Positions 7,418 through 18,400 of a stretch of 34,634 bases of DNA are shown here, in pieces. The notes beneath the pieces were generated by a model. That model had not been told where the DNA came from, made no database searches, and saw only the letters and a program-made list of their open reading frames with translations. Location of the stretch: IMG/VR virus record IMGVR_UViG_3300030117_004408, positions 1-34,634 of that record. The stretch is one strand, 5' to 3'. Position 1 is the first letter of the stretch. Every line of letters begins with the position of its first letter. This DNA is from a virus. A program made the translations under genes and the position numbers.

Positions 7418-10400
7418 GTGGCAGCATCACAACAACAAAAAGTAGACTTTCTATTAAAGAAGATTGGTTATACCGCATCCAAGACTGGACTTGCGGAAGA
7501 TTCTAGTTTAAGTGGAACTAAGAAAGCACCTTTTGCTGAAGCAGTTCCATCTCCATTAGTCATTGCTAATGCTAGTGTATGGGCAGAGTCAAATCTTATT
7601 CCAGCAACCCCTCCTGGAACTGATTCTGCTCAAGTAAAGGTATATCTTTCTGGAACTTCTGGGCATAGAATGACCGTAGATAGTACGGTGTCTGGAAATA
7701 GATCTTATATTGCTTACTCAACTTATAATGATAATACATCAGCAATTTTAGGTGACTGGATTGATACTCAGTTTGGTTCTAGTTACATTGTAAAAGTATA
7801 TAAAGGTGATCCAAATGCTGGTGGTACAGCATTATCTGCTGCTGGTTCTGGTTCTAGTGATGGATGGTTCTTTGATTATTCCTCTGGTATTTTAAACTTT
7901 AATGATACAAACGTACCAACTGGAGTAACAGATACTAATATTTACATTGTTGCCTATCGATATATTGGTAAGAAAGGTGTTATAACGGCTGGTGCTGCTA
8001 CTAGTGTTACTACACTTGATGTTTCTGGAATATCTACATTTAGTGGTGGTGTAACAATTGGTGGAGGAGCTACTGTTACTTCTAATCTTACTGTTACTGG
8101 AGGACAAACTACAGTAGTTAATTTAAATGTCACTGGTGTAACCACATTTGTTAATAGCATATATGATGAAGGAAATTTAGATGTAGATGGAAAGACAGAT
8201 TTAGATGACTTAAGTGTCTCTGGTGTATCAACATTCTCTGCTTTAGTTGATGCTGATGCTGGAATAGATGTTACTGGACATAGTGAACTTGATAATGTAA
8301 ATGTATCTGGTGTTATTACAGCAGCACAATTTAGTAGTGATACTACTACTATTGGTCAAGATATAGCGACAAGAAATTTAAGTGTATCAACAGGCTCCAC
8401 ATTTACTGGTGCAATTGATGCTAACGGTGGTGTAGATATTTCAGGTGGTTCAGGACTTAATGTTACTGGGCATACTGAAGTTGATTATGTAAATGTATCT
8501 GCTGCAGCTACTATTGCTGGTGCTGTAGATATTAATGGTGGACTAGATGTTTCTGGTGGTGAAGCAACATTATCTTCTGCTGTTGTATCAGATCTAACTT
8601 CAGGAAGACTTACTTATGCTGGTACTAGTGGTGCTTTACAAGATAGTGGTAACCTAACATTTGTTGCTGACAAGTTAGGTGTAACTGGTGGAATAGAAGT
8701 TTCTGCTGGTGCTACTTTTGCTGGTGCTATAGATGCTAATGGTGCATTAGATGTTGATGGACAAACTGAATTAGATGATGTAAATGTATCTGGTGCTTCT
8801 ACATTTGCTGGTGCTGTAAATGCTAATGCTGGTGTAGTTGCTTCTACTCTTAAGGTATCTGATTTAACAGATAATAGACTTGTACTTTCTGGTACTTCTG
8901 GAGAATTAGAAGACACTAGTAAGATAACTTTTGATGGAACAACTCTTGCTATAGTTGGAGATGCTACCTTCACAGGAAATGTATCTGTTGCAGGAACATT
9001 AACCAGTGAAGATAAGACTGAATTAGATGTAATTGGTATTGTAACAGCAAGAAGTGGTGTAAGAGTTAACTCTGGTGGATTGGTTGTAAGTTCTGGTGTT
9101 AATACATTTACTGATGCTATTGATGCTAATGGTGGTTTAGATGTATCAGGTGGCTCTGGTTTAGTTGCTTCTACCGTTAAGGTATCTGATTTAACCTCAG
9201 GAAGAGTTGTAGTTGCTGGTACTTCTGGAGAACTGGAAGATGCATCTACCTTTACTGTTAGTGGAGGAACTGTATCTGCTACTGCTTTTTCTGCTACAAA
9301 TTTAACAGGAACTTTACAGACTGCTGCACAAGCAAATATAACATCAGTTGGAACTTTAACTGGATTAGATGTAGGTGGACATAGTGAATTAGATTATGTA
9401 AATGTATCTGCTGCAGCTACTATTGCTGGTGCTATTGATGGTAATGGTGGAGCAAACTTCTCAGGTGGTGAAACAGTTATATCATCTGCTACAGTTAGTG
9501 ATTTAACTGAGGGTAGAGTTACCTTTGCTGGTGTAAGTGGTGCTCTACAAGATAGTGGTAACCTAACATTTGATGGAACTACTTTAACTGCTGCTAATTT
9601 TGATGGTGGTGGTATTGGTGGTATTAGTACTACAGGTTCATCTAATTTTAATATAATAGTAATAGACTCAGGACTTAATGTTGTAAGTGGTGTATCAACA
9701 TTCCAAGGAAATATAGATGCGAATGGTGATATAGCAATAGCAGGAAATGCTGGTATTGGTAGTGTAGATGTAACAGGTATTCTTACAGCAGCATCTCTTG
9801 TTGCTGGTGGTTCAGGTGGAGTAACAGTTGGTGCCAATAATGATTTAAATGCAGCAACATTTAGGGTAAGTGGTATTGCAACATTTAATGGTGCTATAGA
9901 TGCGAATGGTGCATTGGATGTAGATGGTCATACAGAATTGGATAATGTAAATGTATCAGGTGTTTCTACATTTAATGATAATGTTCATTTGTTAGATAGT
10001 GATAAGTTATTAATTGGTGGTTCTGCAGGAACACATGATGGACTAGAAATATATCATAATAGTAGTAATTCATTTATAAGTGATACGGGAACTGGATACT
10101 TAGTCGTACAGGGAAGTAGATTTGAAGTTACAAATGCTGCTGGAAGTGAAGCTTTAATAAATGCAGTTCAAGATACTGGAGTAACTTTATATGATGGTGC
10201 TAATACAGCTAGATTAGCAACAAATGGATATGGGGTTGTTGTAACTGGTATAGCGACTGCTACTACTTTTAGTGGTGCGTTTGAAGGTTCTTCAGTAACA
10301 GCATCTGGTGATATAACTGCGAATGGAAATATTATAGGTGATAGTGCAACTAATATTTCAGGTATGAATAATATTAGTGCAACAAGTATAAATGGTACAC

Positions 10401-13400
10401 TTGCTGATGCTGCTCAAACTAATATCACATCACTTGGATCTTTAACTGGATTAGTTGTAGGTGGTTGGAGTGATCTTGATGATGTATATGTAAGTGGTGT
10501 AACTACATTCTTCTCAGATGTTGTGGTAGCAGATACCATACGTCATGATGGAGATGATAATACAAAGATAAGATTTAATGGTGGTGATACTTTAACAATA
10601 GAGACAAATAGTGCCGAAAGGTTGCGTGTTGTTAAAGGTGGTGGTGTCGGTATAGGAACTACTAATCCATCAGCAGCAGTTACATCAGCAAATACTGCTG
10701 TCCTTGCTGCTGGTATAGTTACTGCCTATCAACTCTATGGTGATGGTTCTAACTTAAGTGGTGTTGGATTCGAACCAACTACTGGTGATAGTGGTACTGG
10801 AAACTTATATGCAGGAACTGAGGCTGGTAATGCTTCTGATACTGATACTTATTGCAACGTTGCAATTGGTTATCGTGCTGGTAAGACATTAAATGCAGGT
10901 GATTTTAACGTTTTCTTAGGAACAAATGCAGGATGTCATGCAGATGCGGGTCTTAATAACATTTCAATTGGATGTAATGCTGCTAAGACTTTGACTTCAG
11001 GTTCTGATAATATTGCACTGGGACAAGCAGCTATGGGAACTGGCGTTGTAACTGGTAATTGTAATATTGCACTTGGTAGACAAGCAGGTCAAAATCTTTC
11101 AGATGGTCAGTACAATATATTCTTTGGTAAGTATGCTGGTAATGGAAATACTGGTGGTGATTGTAATATTATGATTGGATGTAATGCTGGTAAGGGCATT
11201 ACAACTGCAGATGAAAATATTTCCATAGGTGGTCTTGGTTTACAGAATGCTGCTGGTAATCAGAATGTGCAGATTGGTAGATATGGTCAACATTATATGT
11301 GTGGTGCTTGTAATATCTCAATTGGTCAGAATACCATGCAGGGTACGACAACTGCTGCAGATAATATTGGACATACTAATGTTGCAATCGGAAGGGATGC
11401 AATGTTCTATCAAAAGACTGGTTGCTATAATATTGGATTAGGTTATCAAGCATTATATGGTGCTTCTGCTGGTACGACTGGTAATTATAATCATGCATAT
11501 GGATATCAGGCAGGAAAGTCATTAACTTCTGGTAATAGTAATTTATTGCTTGGTACACAGACAGGTATGAATCTAATTACTGGTAGTGGTAATGCGTATC
11601 TTGGTAATTCTGCTGGAAGATGTCAGTGTAATGGTTCTTTTAATGTTGCACTTGGATATTTTGCATTACAAGGTAGTACTACTGTAAGTGATAATACTGG
11701 TGCATGTAATATAGCGATTGGTAAGTGTGCTGGTGCTACTATAACATCAGGTGCTACTAATATTATGATTGGATGTGATACAGGTAGACTAACAACTTCT
11801 GGTTCTAATAATATTTTACTTGGTACGAATGCAGGAGATGCAGTAACAACTGCTGATAATATTATTGCAATAGGAAATAATGCATTATCTGCTGAAGATA
11901 CTGCTGGTTCTGGATCAATTGCGATTGGGTGTGGTGCATTATTGCAACAAAATGCAACTACTGGAACCTATCATAACATTGCTATTGGATGGCACTCAGG
12001 ATGTTCACTAGTAGATGCCACAGAAAATGTCTTTGTTGGATATATGGCTGGTAGAGGAGTTACTGGGCAGAAGAATGTTACTCTTGGAGGAATGACATTA
12101 ACTGCATCAACTTCAGGAACTTGTAATACTGCGATTGGTCAAGATGCCATGCGTCAGAATACTGGTAGCCAGAACGCTGTTGTAGGTTCACTAGCAATGT
12201 GGGGTGCTGGTGATGCCTCATGGAATGCATTTTTAGGTCAATATGCAGGATATAATATTACTGATGGAGATAAGAATACTTTCTTAGGAAGAGGTGCAGG
12301 AAATACAGTCACGACTGGATGTTGTAATGTTCTTATTGGTTATGAGGTAGATGCTGTAGCAGCTAGTGATAAAACATTTAAGATTGGTATTTCTGCTGAT
12401 ACTTGGATTAGTGGTGACAGTTCCTTTAATCTTAGTTTAGCTAAAGGTAGTGTTCTTGTTACTCAAGCTGCTGCAGGTGTTGGTGCTACTATTGGACCTG
12501 GCGATGCAGGAGTTACAACTTACTTTGGTGATGGTTCTAACTTAACAGGTGTTACTGCTGGATTTGAAGCTGATGCTGATTTGAACTTGATGTCTGCCAA
12601 CACTTGTTCTGGATGTAGTCTTGATGGTTCTTCTGGTTGCTTTAATATTTTCTTAGGTTCTTGTTCAGGTAAGGTTGTTGCTGATGGTGAAGATAATGTA
12701 TTCCTTGGTAGAAAAGCTGGTTGGTATACTACTAGTGGTAGTAACAATATTGCACTAGGTAGAAATGCTGGTGCCAACGTAACTACCACAGATAAAAACT
12801 TCTTTGGTGGTTATTATGCTGGTGATAGGGTTCGTGGAAGTTTCAATATTATCCTTGGAGCTGAGGCAGGTAGAGGTAGTAATACTGCTGCTGATAATAC
12901 AGGATCTCATAATGTTGTAATTGGTGGTTGGGCTGGACTAAAACAAAGTAGTGCAGGTAGTGGTGTACTAGTTGGAGCATATGCTGGATGTGAACTTACA
13001 ACTGGTATTGGTAATGTTCTGCTTGGAAACAGTTCAGGAACACAACTAACTGATGGTGCTTATAATACATTCCTCGGATTAGAGTCTGGTAGGTGTATGC
13101 AAAGTGCTAGTAATAACATTGCTATTGGTTATGCTGCATTAAAAGGTAGTAGTACTCCTGGTAATAATACTGGTGATGAGAACATTGCTATAGGTAGACA
13201 AGCAGGTCTGCTTATTACGGAAGGTTGCCATAATTTCTTTGGTGGTTATCAGTCTGGTGCTGAAGTTACTAGTGCTGATAATAATGTTTTCTTAGGTCAA
13301 TCTAGCGGAGCGAATATAACAACTGCCAATAGTAACGTATTTCTAGGTGAATCTACAGGTAAATGTATACAGACGGGTGCACATAACCTTGCAATGGGTA

Positions 13401-14695
13401 GTGCTGCTTTAATGGGAAGTTCTACTCCTGGTAATAATACTGGTAGTTGTAATATTGGAATTGGTAAAGGTGCAGGAGCCTGCATGACTACTGCTGGTTC
13501 CAATGTCTTAATCGGATGTAAAGCTGGTAATCAAATAACAGAAGGTACGGGTAATGTTGCACTAGGTCCGTTAGCTCTAGGATCTGGCTTGACTACTGGT
13601 GTTTGTAATATTGCAATTGGTCTTGCTGCTGCAGCATGTCAGAGTACTGGTAGTGATAATATTGCTATTGGGCAAGCAGCATTAACAGGTAGTTCTACTC
13701 CTGGTAATAATACTGGTAGTGATAATATTGCTATTGGTAAAGGTTCAGGACTTAGCGTTACGTCTGGTACTCATAATATTCTCATAGGTGGTGGTGGATA
13801 TACTGGATGTTCTATAACAACTGGTGGTGAAAATATTGCTATTGGATATTATGCTGGTAAAACTATCTCAACCTGTAGTGGTAATATCTTCTTAGGTACC
13901 AGAGCAGGTGAGAATACAAATGGTAGTAACAACTTCTTCGGTGGATATTCTGCAGGAAGATGTAATACTTCTGGTAAGTATAACATATACTTTGGTGTTT
14001 CTGCTGGTAAATGTACATCTACTGGTGATAATAATATTGCAATAGGTCAGGATGCAGGACACTGTAATAGTAGTGATTATCTAATTGCAATTGGTGTTAA
14101 TGCTGGTAAAGAAAATGAAGGTACTGAAAATATTTTCATAGGAAGATGTGCTGGAATGTCGAATGATGATGGTACTTATAATACATTCTTAGGAAGTGCT
14201 GCAGGTAACACAAATACAAGTGGATCATGTAACATTGCCGTTGGTTATGATGTAGAACTACCTTCAACAACTGCTGATAAGCAAATGGCAGTTGGTGTTT
14301 CTACTAACAGATGGATTACAGGATATACTGACTTCTCAATTGGTGGTGTATTTAAGAACTACGCAGAAACATATTCTGCAATGGGCAACACTGGTACAAC
14401 ACCAACGATTGATTTGGCAGATGGTAATGTGTTTAGTGCAACATTGAATGGTAATGCTACATTCACATTTACAATGGGATTAAATCTTCCTCAAACTGCT
14501 ACATCATTTACTCTGATACTAACTAACGATAGTACTCCAAGTAGAACGATTAGTTGGCCTGCAGCAGTTAAGTGGCCTAACAATAGCGTTCCTTCTAGAA
14601 CAACTGCTGCAAGTAAGACTGATATCTGGTCATTCATGACTCCTGATGGTGGAGCTACATGGTACGGTAACATCGCTCTCTATAACTTCACATAG
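7418..14695 (+). CDS. Giant long-tail-fibre-like protein (2425 aa)
   Basis: Start is GTG at 7418, supported by AGGAGAGG at 7401-7408. Layout: an N-terminal anchoring domain (1-188); a long array of beta repeats of the form L-D-x-V-N-V-S-G-V-S-T-F and V-S-D-L-T-x-x-R-x-x-x-A-G-T-S-G (190-1040); a G-D-G-S-N-L module (about 1092-1116); a first array of N-I-x-I-G-x-x-A-G repeats resembling the YadA-head left-handed beta-roll (1125-1640); a second G-D-G-S-N-L linker (about 1703); a second beta-roll array (1715-2275); and a C-terminal domain with I-S-W-P and W-Y-G-N-I-A-L-Y (2300-2425). By eye there are about 40 cysteines, all in the beta-roll part. It is probably the long receptor-binding fibre. 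No protease or lyase motif is seen. Confidence 0.8.
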   Translation: MAASQQQKVDFLLKKIGYTASKTGLAEDSSLSGTKKAPFAEAVPSPLVIANASVWAESNLIPATPPGTDSAQVKVYLSGTSGHRMTVDSTVSGNRSYIAYSTYNDNTSAILGDWIDTQFGSSYIVKVYKGDPNAGGTALSAAGSGSSDGWFFDYSSGILNFNDTNVPTGVTDTNIYIVAYRYIGKKGVITAGAATSVTTLDVSGISTFSGGVTIGGGATVTSNLTVTGGQTTVVNLNVTGVTTFVNSIYDEGNLDVDGKTDLDDLSVSGVSTFSALVDADAGIDVTGHSELDNVNVSGVITAAQFSSDTTTIGQDIATRNLSVSTGSTFTGAIDANGGVDISGGSGLNVTGHTEVDYVNVSAAATIAGAVDINGGLDVSGGEATLSSAVVSDLTSGRLTYAGTSGALQDSGNLTFVADKLGVTGGIEVSAGATFAGAIDANGALDVDGQTELDDVNVSGASTFAGAVNANAGVVASTLKVSDLTDNRLVLSGTSGELEDTSKITFDGTTLAIVGDATFTGNVSVAGTLTSEDKTELDVIGIVTARSGVRVNSGGLVVSSGVNTFTDAIDANGGLDVSGGSGLVASTVKVSDLTSGRVVVAGTSGELEDASTFTVSGGTVSATAFSATNLTGTLQTAAQANITSVGTLTGLDVGGHSELDYVNVSAAATIAGAIDGNGGANFSGGETVISSATVSDLTEGRVTFAGVSGALQDSGNLTFDGTTLTAANFDGGGIGGISTTGSSNFNIIVIDSGLNVVSGVSTFQGNIDANGDIAIAGNAGIGSVDVTGILTAASLVAGGSGGVTVGANNDLNAATFRVSGIATFNGAIDANGALDVDGHTELDNVNVSGVSTFNDNVHLLDSDKLLIGGSAGTHDGLEIYHNSSNSFISDTGTGYLVVQGSRFEVTNAAGSEALINAVQDTGVTLYDGANTARLATNGYGVVVTGIATATTFSGAFEGSSVTASGDITANGNIIGDSATNISGMNNISATSINGTLADAAQTNITSLGSLTGLVVGGWSDLDDVYVSGVTTFFSDVVVADTIRHDGDDNTKIRFNGGDTLTIETNSAERLRVVKGGGVGIGTTNPSAAVTSANTAVLAAGIVTAYQLYGDGSNLSGVGFEPTTGDSGTGNLYAGTEAGNASDTDTYCNVAIGYRAGKTLNAGDFNVFLGTNAGCHADAGLNNISIGCNAAKTLTSGSDNIALGQAAMGTGVVTGNCNIALGRQAGQNLSDGQYNIFFGKYAGNGNTGGDCNIMIGCNAGKGITTADENISIGGLGLQNAAGNQNVQIGRYGQHYMCGACNISIGQNTMQGTTTAADNIGHTNVAIGRDAMFYQKTGCYNIGLGYQALYGASAGTTGNYNHAYGYQAGKSLTSGNSNLLLGTQTGMNLITGSGNAYLGNSAGRCQCNGSFNVALGYFALQGSTTVSDNTGACNIAIGKCAGATITSGATNIMIGCDTGRLTTSGSNNILLGTNAGDAVTTADNIIAIGNNALSAEDTAGSGSIAIGCGALLQQNATTGTYHNIAIGWHSGCSLVDATENVFVGYMAGRGVTGQKNVTLGGMTLTASTSGTCNTAIGQDAMRQNTGSQNAVVGSLAMWGAGDASWNAFLGQYAGYNITDGDKNTFLGRGAGNTVTTGCCNVLIGYEVDAVAASDKTFKIGISADTWISGDSSFNLSLAKGSVLVTQAAAGVGATIGPGDAGVTTYFGDGSNLTGVTAGFEADADLNLMSANTCSGCSLDGSSGCFNIFLGSCSGKVVADGEDNVFLGRKAGWYTTSGSNNIALGRNAGANVTTTDKNFFGGYYAGDRVRGSFNIILGAEAGRGSNTAADNTGSHNVVIGGWAGLKQSSAGSGVLVGAYAGCELTTGIGNVLLGNSSGTQLTDGAYNTFLGLESGRCMQSASNNIAIGYAALKGSSTPGNNTGDENIAIGRQAGLLITEGCHNFFGGYQSGAEVTSADNNVFLGQSSGANITTANSNVFLGESTGKCIQTGAHNLAMGSAALMGSSTPGNNTGSCNIGIGKGAGACMTTAGSNVLIGCKAGNQITEGTGNVALGPLALGSGLTTGVCNIAIGLAAAACQSTGSDNIAIGQAALTGSSTPGNNTGSDNIAIGKGSGLSVTSGTHNILIGGGGYTGCSITTGGENIAIGYYAGKTISTCSGNIFLGTRAGENTNGSNNFFGGYSAGRCNTSGKYNIYFGVSAGKCTSTGDNNIAIGQDAGHCNSSDYLIAIGVNAGKENEGTENIFIGRCAGMSNDDGTYNTFLGSAAGNTNTSGSCNIAVGYDVELPSTTADKQMAVGVSTNRWITGYTDFSIGGVFKNYAETYSAMGNTGTTPTIDLADGNVFSATLNGNATFTFTMGLNLPQTATSFTLILTNDSTPSRTISWPAAVKWPNNSVPSRTTAASKTDIWSFMTPDGGATWYGNIALYNFT
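12866..13738 (+). repeat. About 90-aa super-repeat within the second beta-roll array
   Basis: Units carrying G-S-x-T-x-x-x-N-T-G followed by N-I/V-x-I-G begin at 12866, 13133, 13403 and 13676, that is every 267, 270 and 273 nt (89, 90 and 91 codons). Each unit contains several shorter turns of the beta-roll. The three later copies share the nearly identical core encoding S-S-T-P-G-N-N-T-G. Confidence 0.8.
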
Positions 14696-14697
14696 AG

Positions 14698-14722
14698 ACT
14701 ATATACCTCATATAGTATTTTT
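14698..14722 (+). terminator. Weak putative terminator after the giant fibre gene
   Basis: ACTATAT (14698-14704) pairs with ATATAGT (14710-14716) around a 5-nt loop and is followed by ATTTTTG. The stem is all AT-rich, so termination would be weak. It lies in the 41-nt gap between the giant fibre and the next oxygenase and may only reduce read-through. Confidence 0.4.
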
Positions 14723-14736
14723 GTTATTCTCTAAAT

Positions 14737-15375
14737 ATGAACGTACAACATGGTACTGGATATACAAATCCTCCTTCTTATATGAACAATATACAATATA
14801 GAGATTACATTGGGATATATGAAAATGTATATCCCGATGGTTATTGTAATCACATGATTGAAGAATTTGAAAGGTTGTCATGGGACGGTATAACAAATAA
14901 CCGTCAAGAATCAGAAGGATGTGATAAGACTATGAAACAAGATGAGTTTCTTTTTTTAAATTATAAAAATCATACACCTACACCGTTTAATGGTGAAGGT
15001 GCTAAGGAAATATTTTGGAGAGGTCTTCAACAATGTTATGATCATTATTCAAATCAGTATGATGTTTTAAAACAATTGAGTACTACATGTACTAATATGA
15101 AAGTACAAAAAACAAAACCTGGTGAAGGATATCATGTTTGGCATTGTGAGCAAGGAGCAGAGGACGGTGAAAGAAGAATAGTTACTTATGCTTTGTATTT
15201 GAATACGATAACTGAAGCAGGAGAAACTGAATATCTATATCAAAAGATGAGAGTTCAACCTAGAGAAAATGTAATGGTATTGTGGCCTGCTAGTTACACT
15301 CATCCTCATCGTGGTAACGTTGTGTATGGAGATAAAGCAAAATATATAATAACAGGATGGTTTTATCTTGAATAA
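14737..15375 (+). CDS. 2OG-Fe(II) oxygenase, prolyl-4-hydroxylase-like
   Basis: A 212-aa dioxygenase. Candidate iron ligands are H136 and E138 (W-H-C-E) and H189 or H191 (T-H-P-H-R-G). K202 (K-Y-I-I-T-G-W) is placed to bind 2-oxoglutarate. A lysine about ten residues after the distal histidine is the arrangement of collagen and algal prolyl 4-hydroxylases; most other relatives use arginine. The gene ends 32 nt before a 1091-aa protein made of Gly-X-Y repeats rich in X-Pro-Gly, so that protein is an obvious candidate substrate. It follows the giant fibre and belongs to the late block. The substrate assignment is inference. Repair or host-directed oxidation remain possible. Confidence 0.75.
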   Translation: MNVQHGTGYTNPPSYMNNIQYRDYIGIYENVYPDGYCNHMIEEFERLSWDGITNNRQESEGCDKTMKQDEFLFLNYKNHTPTPFNGEGAKEIFWRGLQQCYDHYSNQYDVLKQLSTTCTNMKVQKTKPGEGYHVWHCEQGAEDGERRIVTYALYLNTITEAGETEYLYQKMRVQPRENVMVLWPASYTHPHRGNVVYGDKAKYIITGWFYLE

Positions 15376-15376
15376 T

Positions 15377-15384
15377 TATAAATA
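15377..15384 (+). promoter_or_regulatory. Late promoter (TATAAATA) of the collagen-like gene
   Basis: An exact TATAAATA directly after the oxygenase stop codon and 24 nt before the ATG of the Gly-X-Y gene. TATAGGAAAG (15390-15399) just before the ATG offers a GGA Shine-Dalgarno core. Its perfect match suggests the collagen-like protein is made strongly and late. Confidence 0.65.
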
Positions 15385-15407
15385 AACTTATAGGAAAGTA
15401 ATAAAAA

Positions 15408-18400
15408 ATGGCTGTAGGTACCCGAAAGATATTTTCTCCTTCCTATATGGAACCAGGAGATTCTGTAACGTATAATAATCCAGGTACTTTTGTAGCCCCT
15501 AATAGATTAAGGAACCTTACTGTAACAGGTAGAGGTGGTACTGGTAATCCAGGAAACCCAGGAAATGCTGGTACTGCAGGAACAGCAGGAAACCCAGGAA
15601 ATGCTGGTACTGGTGGTAACCCAGGTAGTGGTGGACAAGCAGGTAATTCAGGTAATCCAGGAACTAATGGTACAGCTGGTACTGCTAACCCAGGTAATGA
15701 TGGTACCAATGGTACTGCAGGATCAGCAGGTAATTCAGGTAATCCAGGACATAACGGACCGAGAGGAAATAAAGGAAACGCAGGTAATCCAGGAAATGCT
15801 GGTACTGCAGGTAATGGTGGAACAGCAGGAAACCCAGGTAATGATGGTGTAGGAGGTACTGCAGGAACAGCAGGAAATCCAGGCAACTCAGGTGGTAATG
15901 GACCACGTGGTAATGCAGGAAACCCAGGAAATGCTGGTACTGCAGGAACAGGTGGAACAGCAGGAAACCCAGGTAATGATGGCAACCCAGGCAACCCAGG
16001 TAATTCAGGAACTAATGGTACTGGTGGTTCAGCAGGAAATCCAGGCAATGCAGGTGTAGCAGGTACTGGTGGTAGTGCAGGTAACCCAGGAAACCCTGGT
16101 GGTAATGGTAGTGGAGGTACTGGTAATCCAGGAAACTCTGGTGGTAATGGTTCCAAAGGTTACGGTGGTAATGGTGGTTCAGCAGGTAACCCAGGAAATA
16201 ATGGTGGACAAGGTAACCCTGGTGCTGGAGGCGGCGGCGGCGGTGGCGGCGGCGGTGACGACACTAATGGAAGTCCAGGAAGTTGGGGACAACCACACTA
16301 TGGTGGAGGAGGTCCAGGTAGTGGTGGTGGTAGAGCACAACCAGGTGGTAGTGGACATACTGGTGCTGGATCTCATAGTGGTAGTCCAGGAACTTCAGGA
16401 ACTGGTGCTACTGGAGGAAACCCAGGTAACTCAGGTAACCCAGGACATGGTGGTAACCCAGGAAATTATAATAATGGTAACTCAGGACATGGTGGTAACC
16501 CAGGTAATGGTGCCACTGGAGGAAACCCAGGACATGGTGGTACTAGTGGTAATGGTGGTGGTTCAGGTGGATATGGTTCTAATGGAAACCCAGGAAACAA
16601 TGGTACCAATGGTACTGGAGGAACTGGTGCCACTGGAGGTAACTCAGGTAGTAGTGGTAACCCAGGAAATGGTGCTAATCCAGGTAACCCAGGACATGGA
16701 GGTAACCCAGGTACTGGTGCAGGTACTGGTGGTAGTGCTTCACCAGGTAATCCAGGAAATGGTGCTAATGAAGGTAATGCTGGTAGTAATGGTAATAATG
16801 GTAGTGGACATAATCCAGGCAACTCAGGTAATCCTGGAGCAGCAGGTAACCCAGGAACAGGAGCAACTTCAGGAGGAACAGGAGCATCAGGTAACCCAGG
16901 TAATGCCAATCCAGGTGGTGCTGGATCAGATGGCAATCCAGGAACTGGTGCTACTGAAGGTACTGCAGGTACTGGTGGTTCAGCAGGTAATCCAGGAACA
17001 GGAGCTAATCCAGGAACATCAGGTAACACAGGCAATTCAGGTAACACAGGCAATCCATCATCAGTATTTGGATTAACATTCTCTGGTGGAACTGGTGGTA
17101 CTGCTGGTACTGCTGGTAATGGTAATCCAGGTAATAATGGTACTGGTGGTGTTGGTGGTGTTGGTAACCCAGGTAATGATGGTACCAATGGTGCTGCAGG
17201 AACAGCAGGAAACCCAGGAAATGCTGGTACTGCAGGAACAGGTGGAACAGCAGGAAACTCAGGTAACCCAGGAAATAATGGTACTGCAGGAACAGCAGGA
17301 AATGCAGGTAACCCAGGTAATCCAGGAACTAGTGGTACTGGTGGTAATGCTAACCCAGGTAATGACGGTACTAATGGTACTGGAGGTAGTGCTACTGCAG
17401 GTAATCCAGGAGGTGTAGGTACTGGTGGTAGTGCAGGTAATGCAGGTAACCCAGGAAATAATGGTACTGGAGGTAATGGTAATCCAGGAAACTCTGGTGG
17501 TAATGGTTCTGCAGGTACTAGAGGTCATGCAGGTACGGGTGGAACAGCAGGTAACCAAGGAAATTCAGGACATGCAGGTACTGGAGGTAATGGTAATCCA
17601 GGAAACTCTGGTGGTAATGGTTCAGGTGGTGGTGCAGGAAACCCAGGAAATGCTGGTACCGCAGGAACAGGTGGTGGTGCAGGTAATGCAGGAAATCCAG
17701 GAAATCCTGGTACCTCAGGTGGTAATGGTGGTGGTGGACATGGTGGACATGGAGCTCCTTCTGGAGGAGGAGGTGGTGGTGGTGCTGGTTGGCCAGGCAG
17801 TAGTAGTGGTGGTTCAGGTTCCTCATATGGTGGTGCAAGAAGTGGTGGTCCAGGTGGACATAGAGGACATGGGCCTCCATCAGGTAATGGTGGTAATGGT
17901 GGTCCAGGTGGTAGTGGACAGGGTGGAACTACAGGTAACCCAGGTCATTCAGGATCCTCAGGTAACCCAGGAAATAATGGAAGTGGTGCTACTGGAGGAA
18001 ACCCAGGACATAGTGGTAACCCAGGAAATGGTGCTGGTAATGGCAACTCAGGACATGGTGGTAACCCAGGTAATGCCAACAATGGTAATTCTGGTGGTAC
18101 TGGTAACCCAGGAAATGGTGCCAATCCAGGCAACTCAGGTAATTCTGGTAACGAAGGTACTTCAGGACATGGTGGTAACCCAGGTAATGCTAACCCAGGT
18201 AATGCTGGTACTAATGGTAACTATGGAACTGGTGCTACTGGAGGAAATCCAGGACATGCAGGTAACCCAGGACATAGTGGTGAAGGAAATGCTGGTTCTA
18301 ATGGTAATCCAGGTAATGCCAATCCAGGTAATTCTGGTAGTGCAGGAAATAACGGTAACCCAGGAACAGGAGCAACATCAGCAACATCAGGTTCAGCAGG

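Noticed and set aside
8614-9837. Antisense open frames in the giant fibre gene
   Set aside because: They mirror the coding repeats of the + strand and carry low-complexity Pro/Ser/Val composition.
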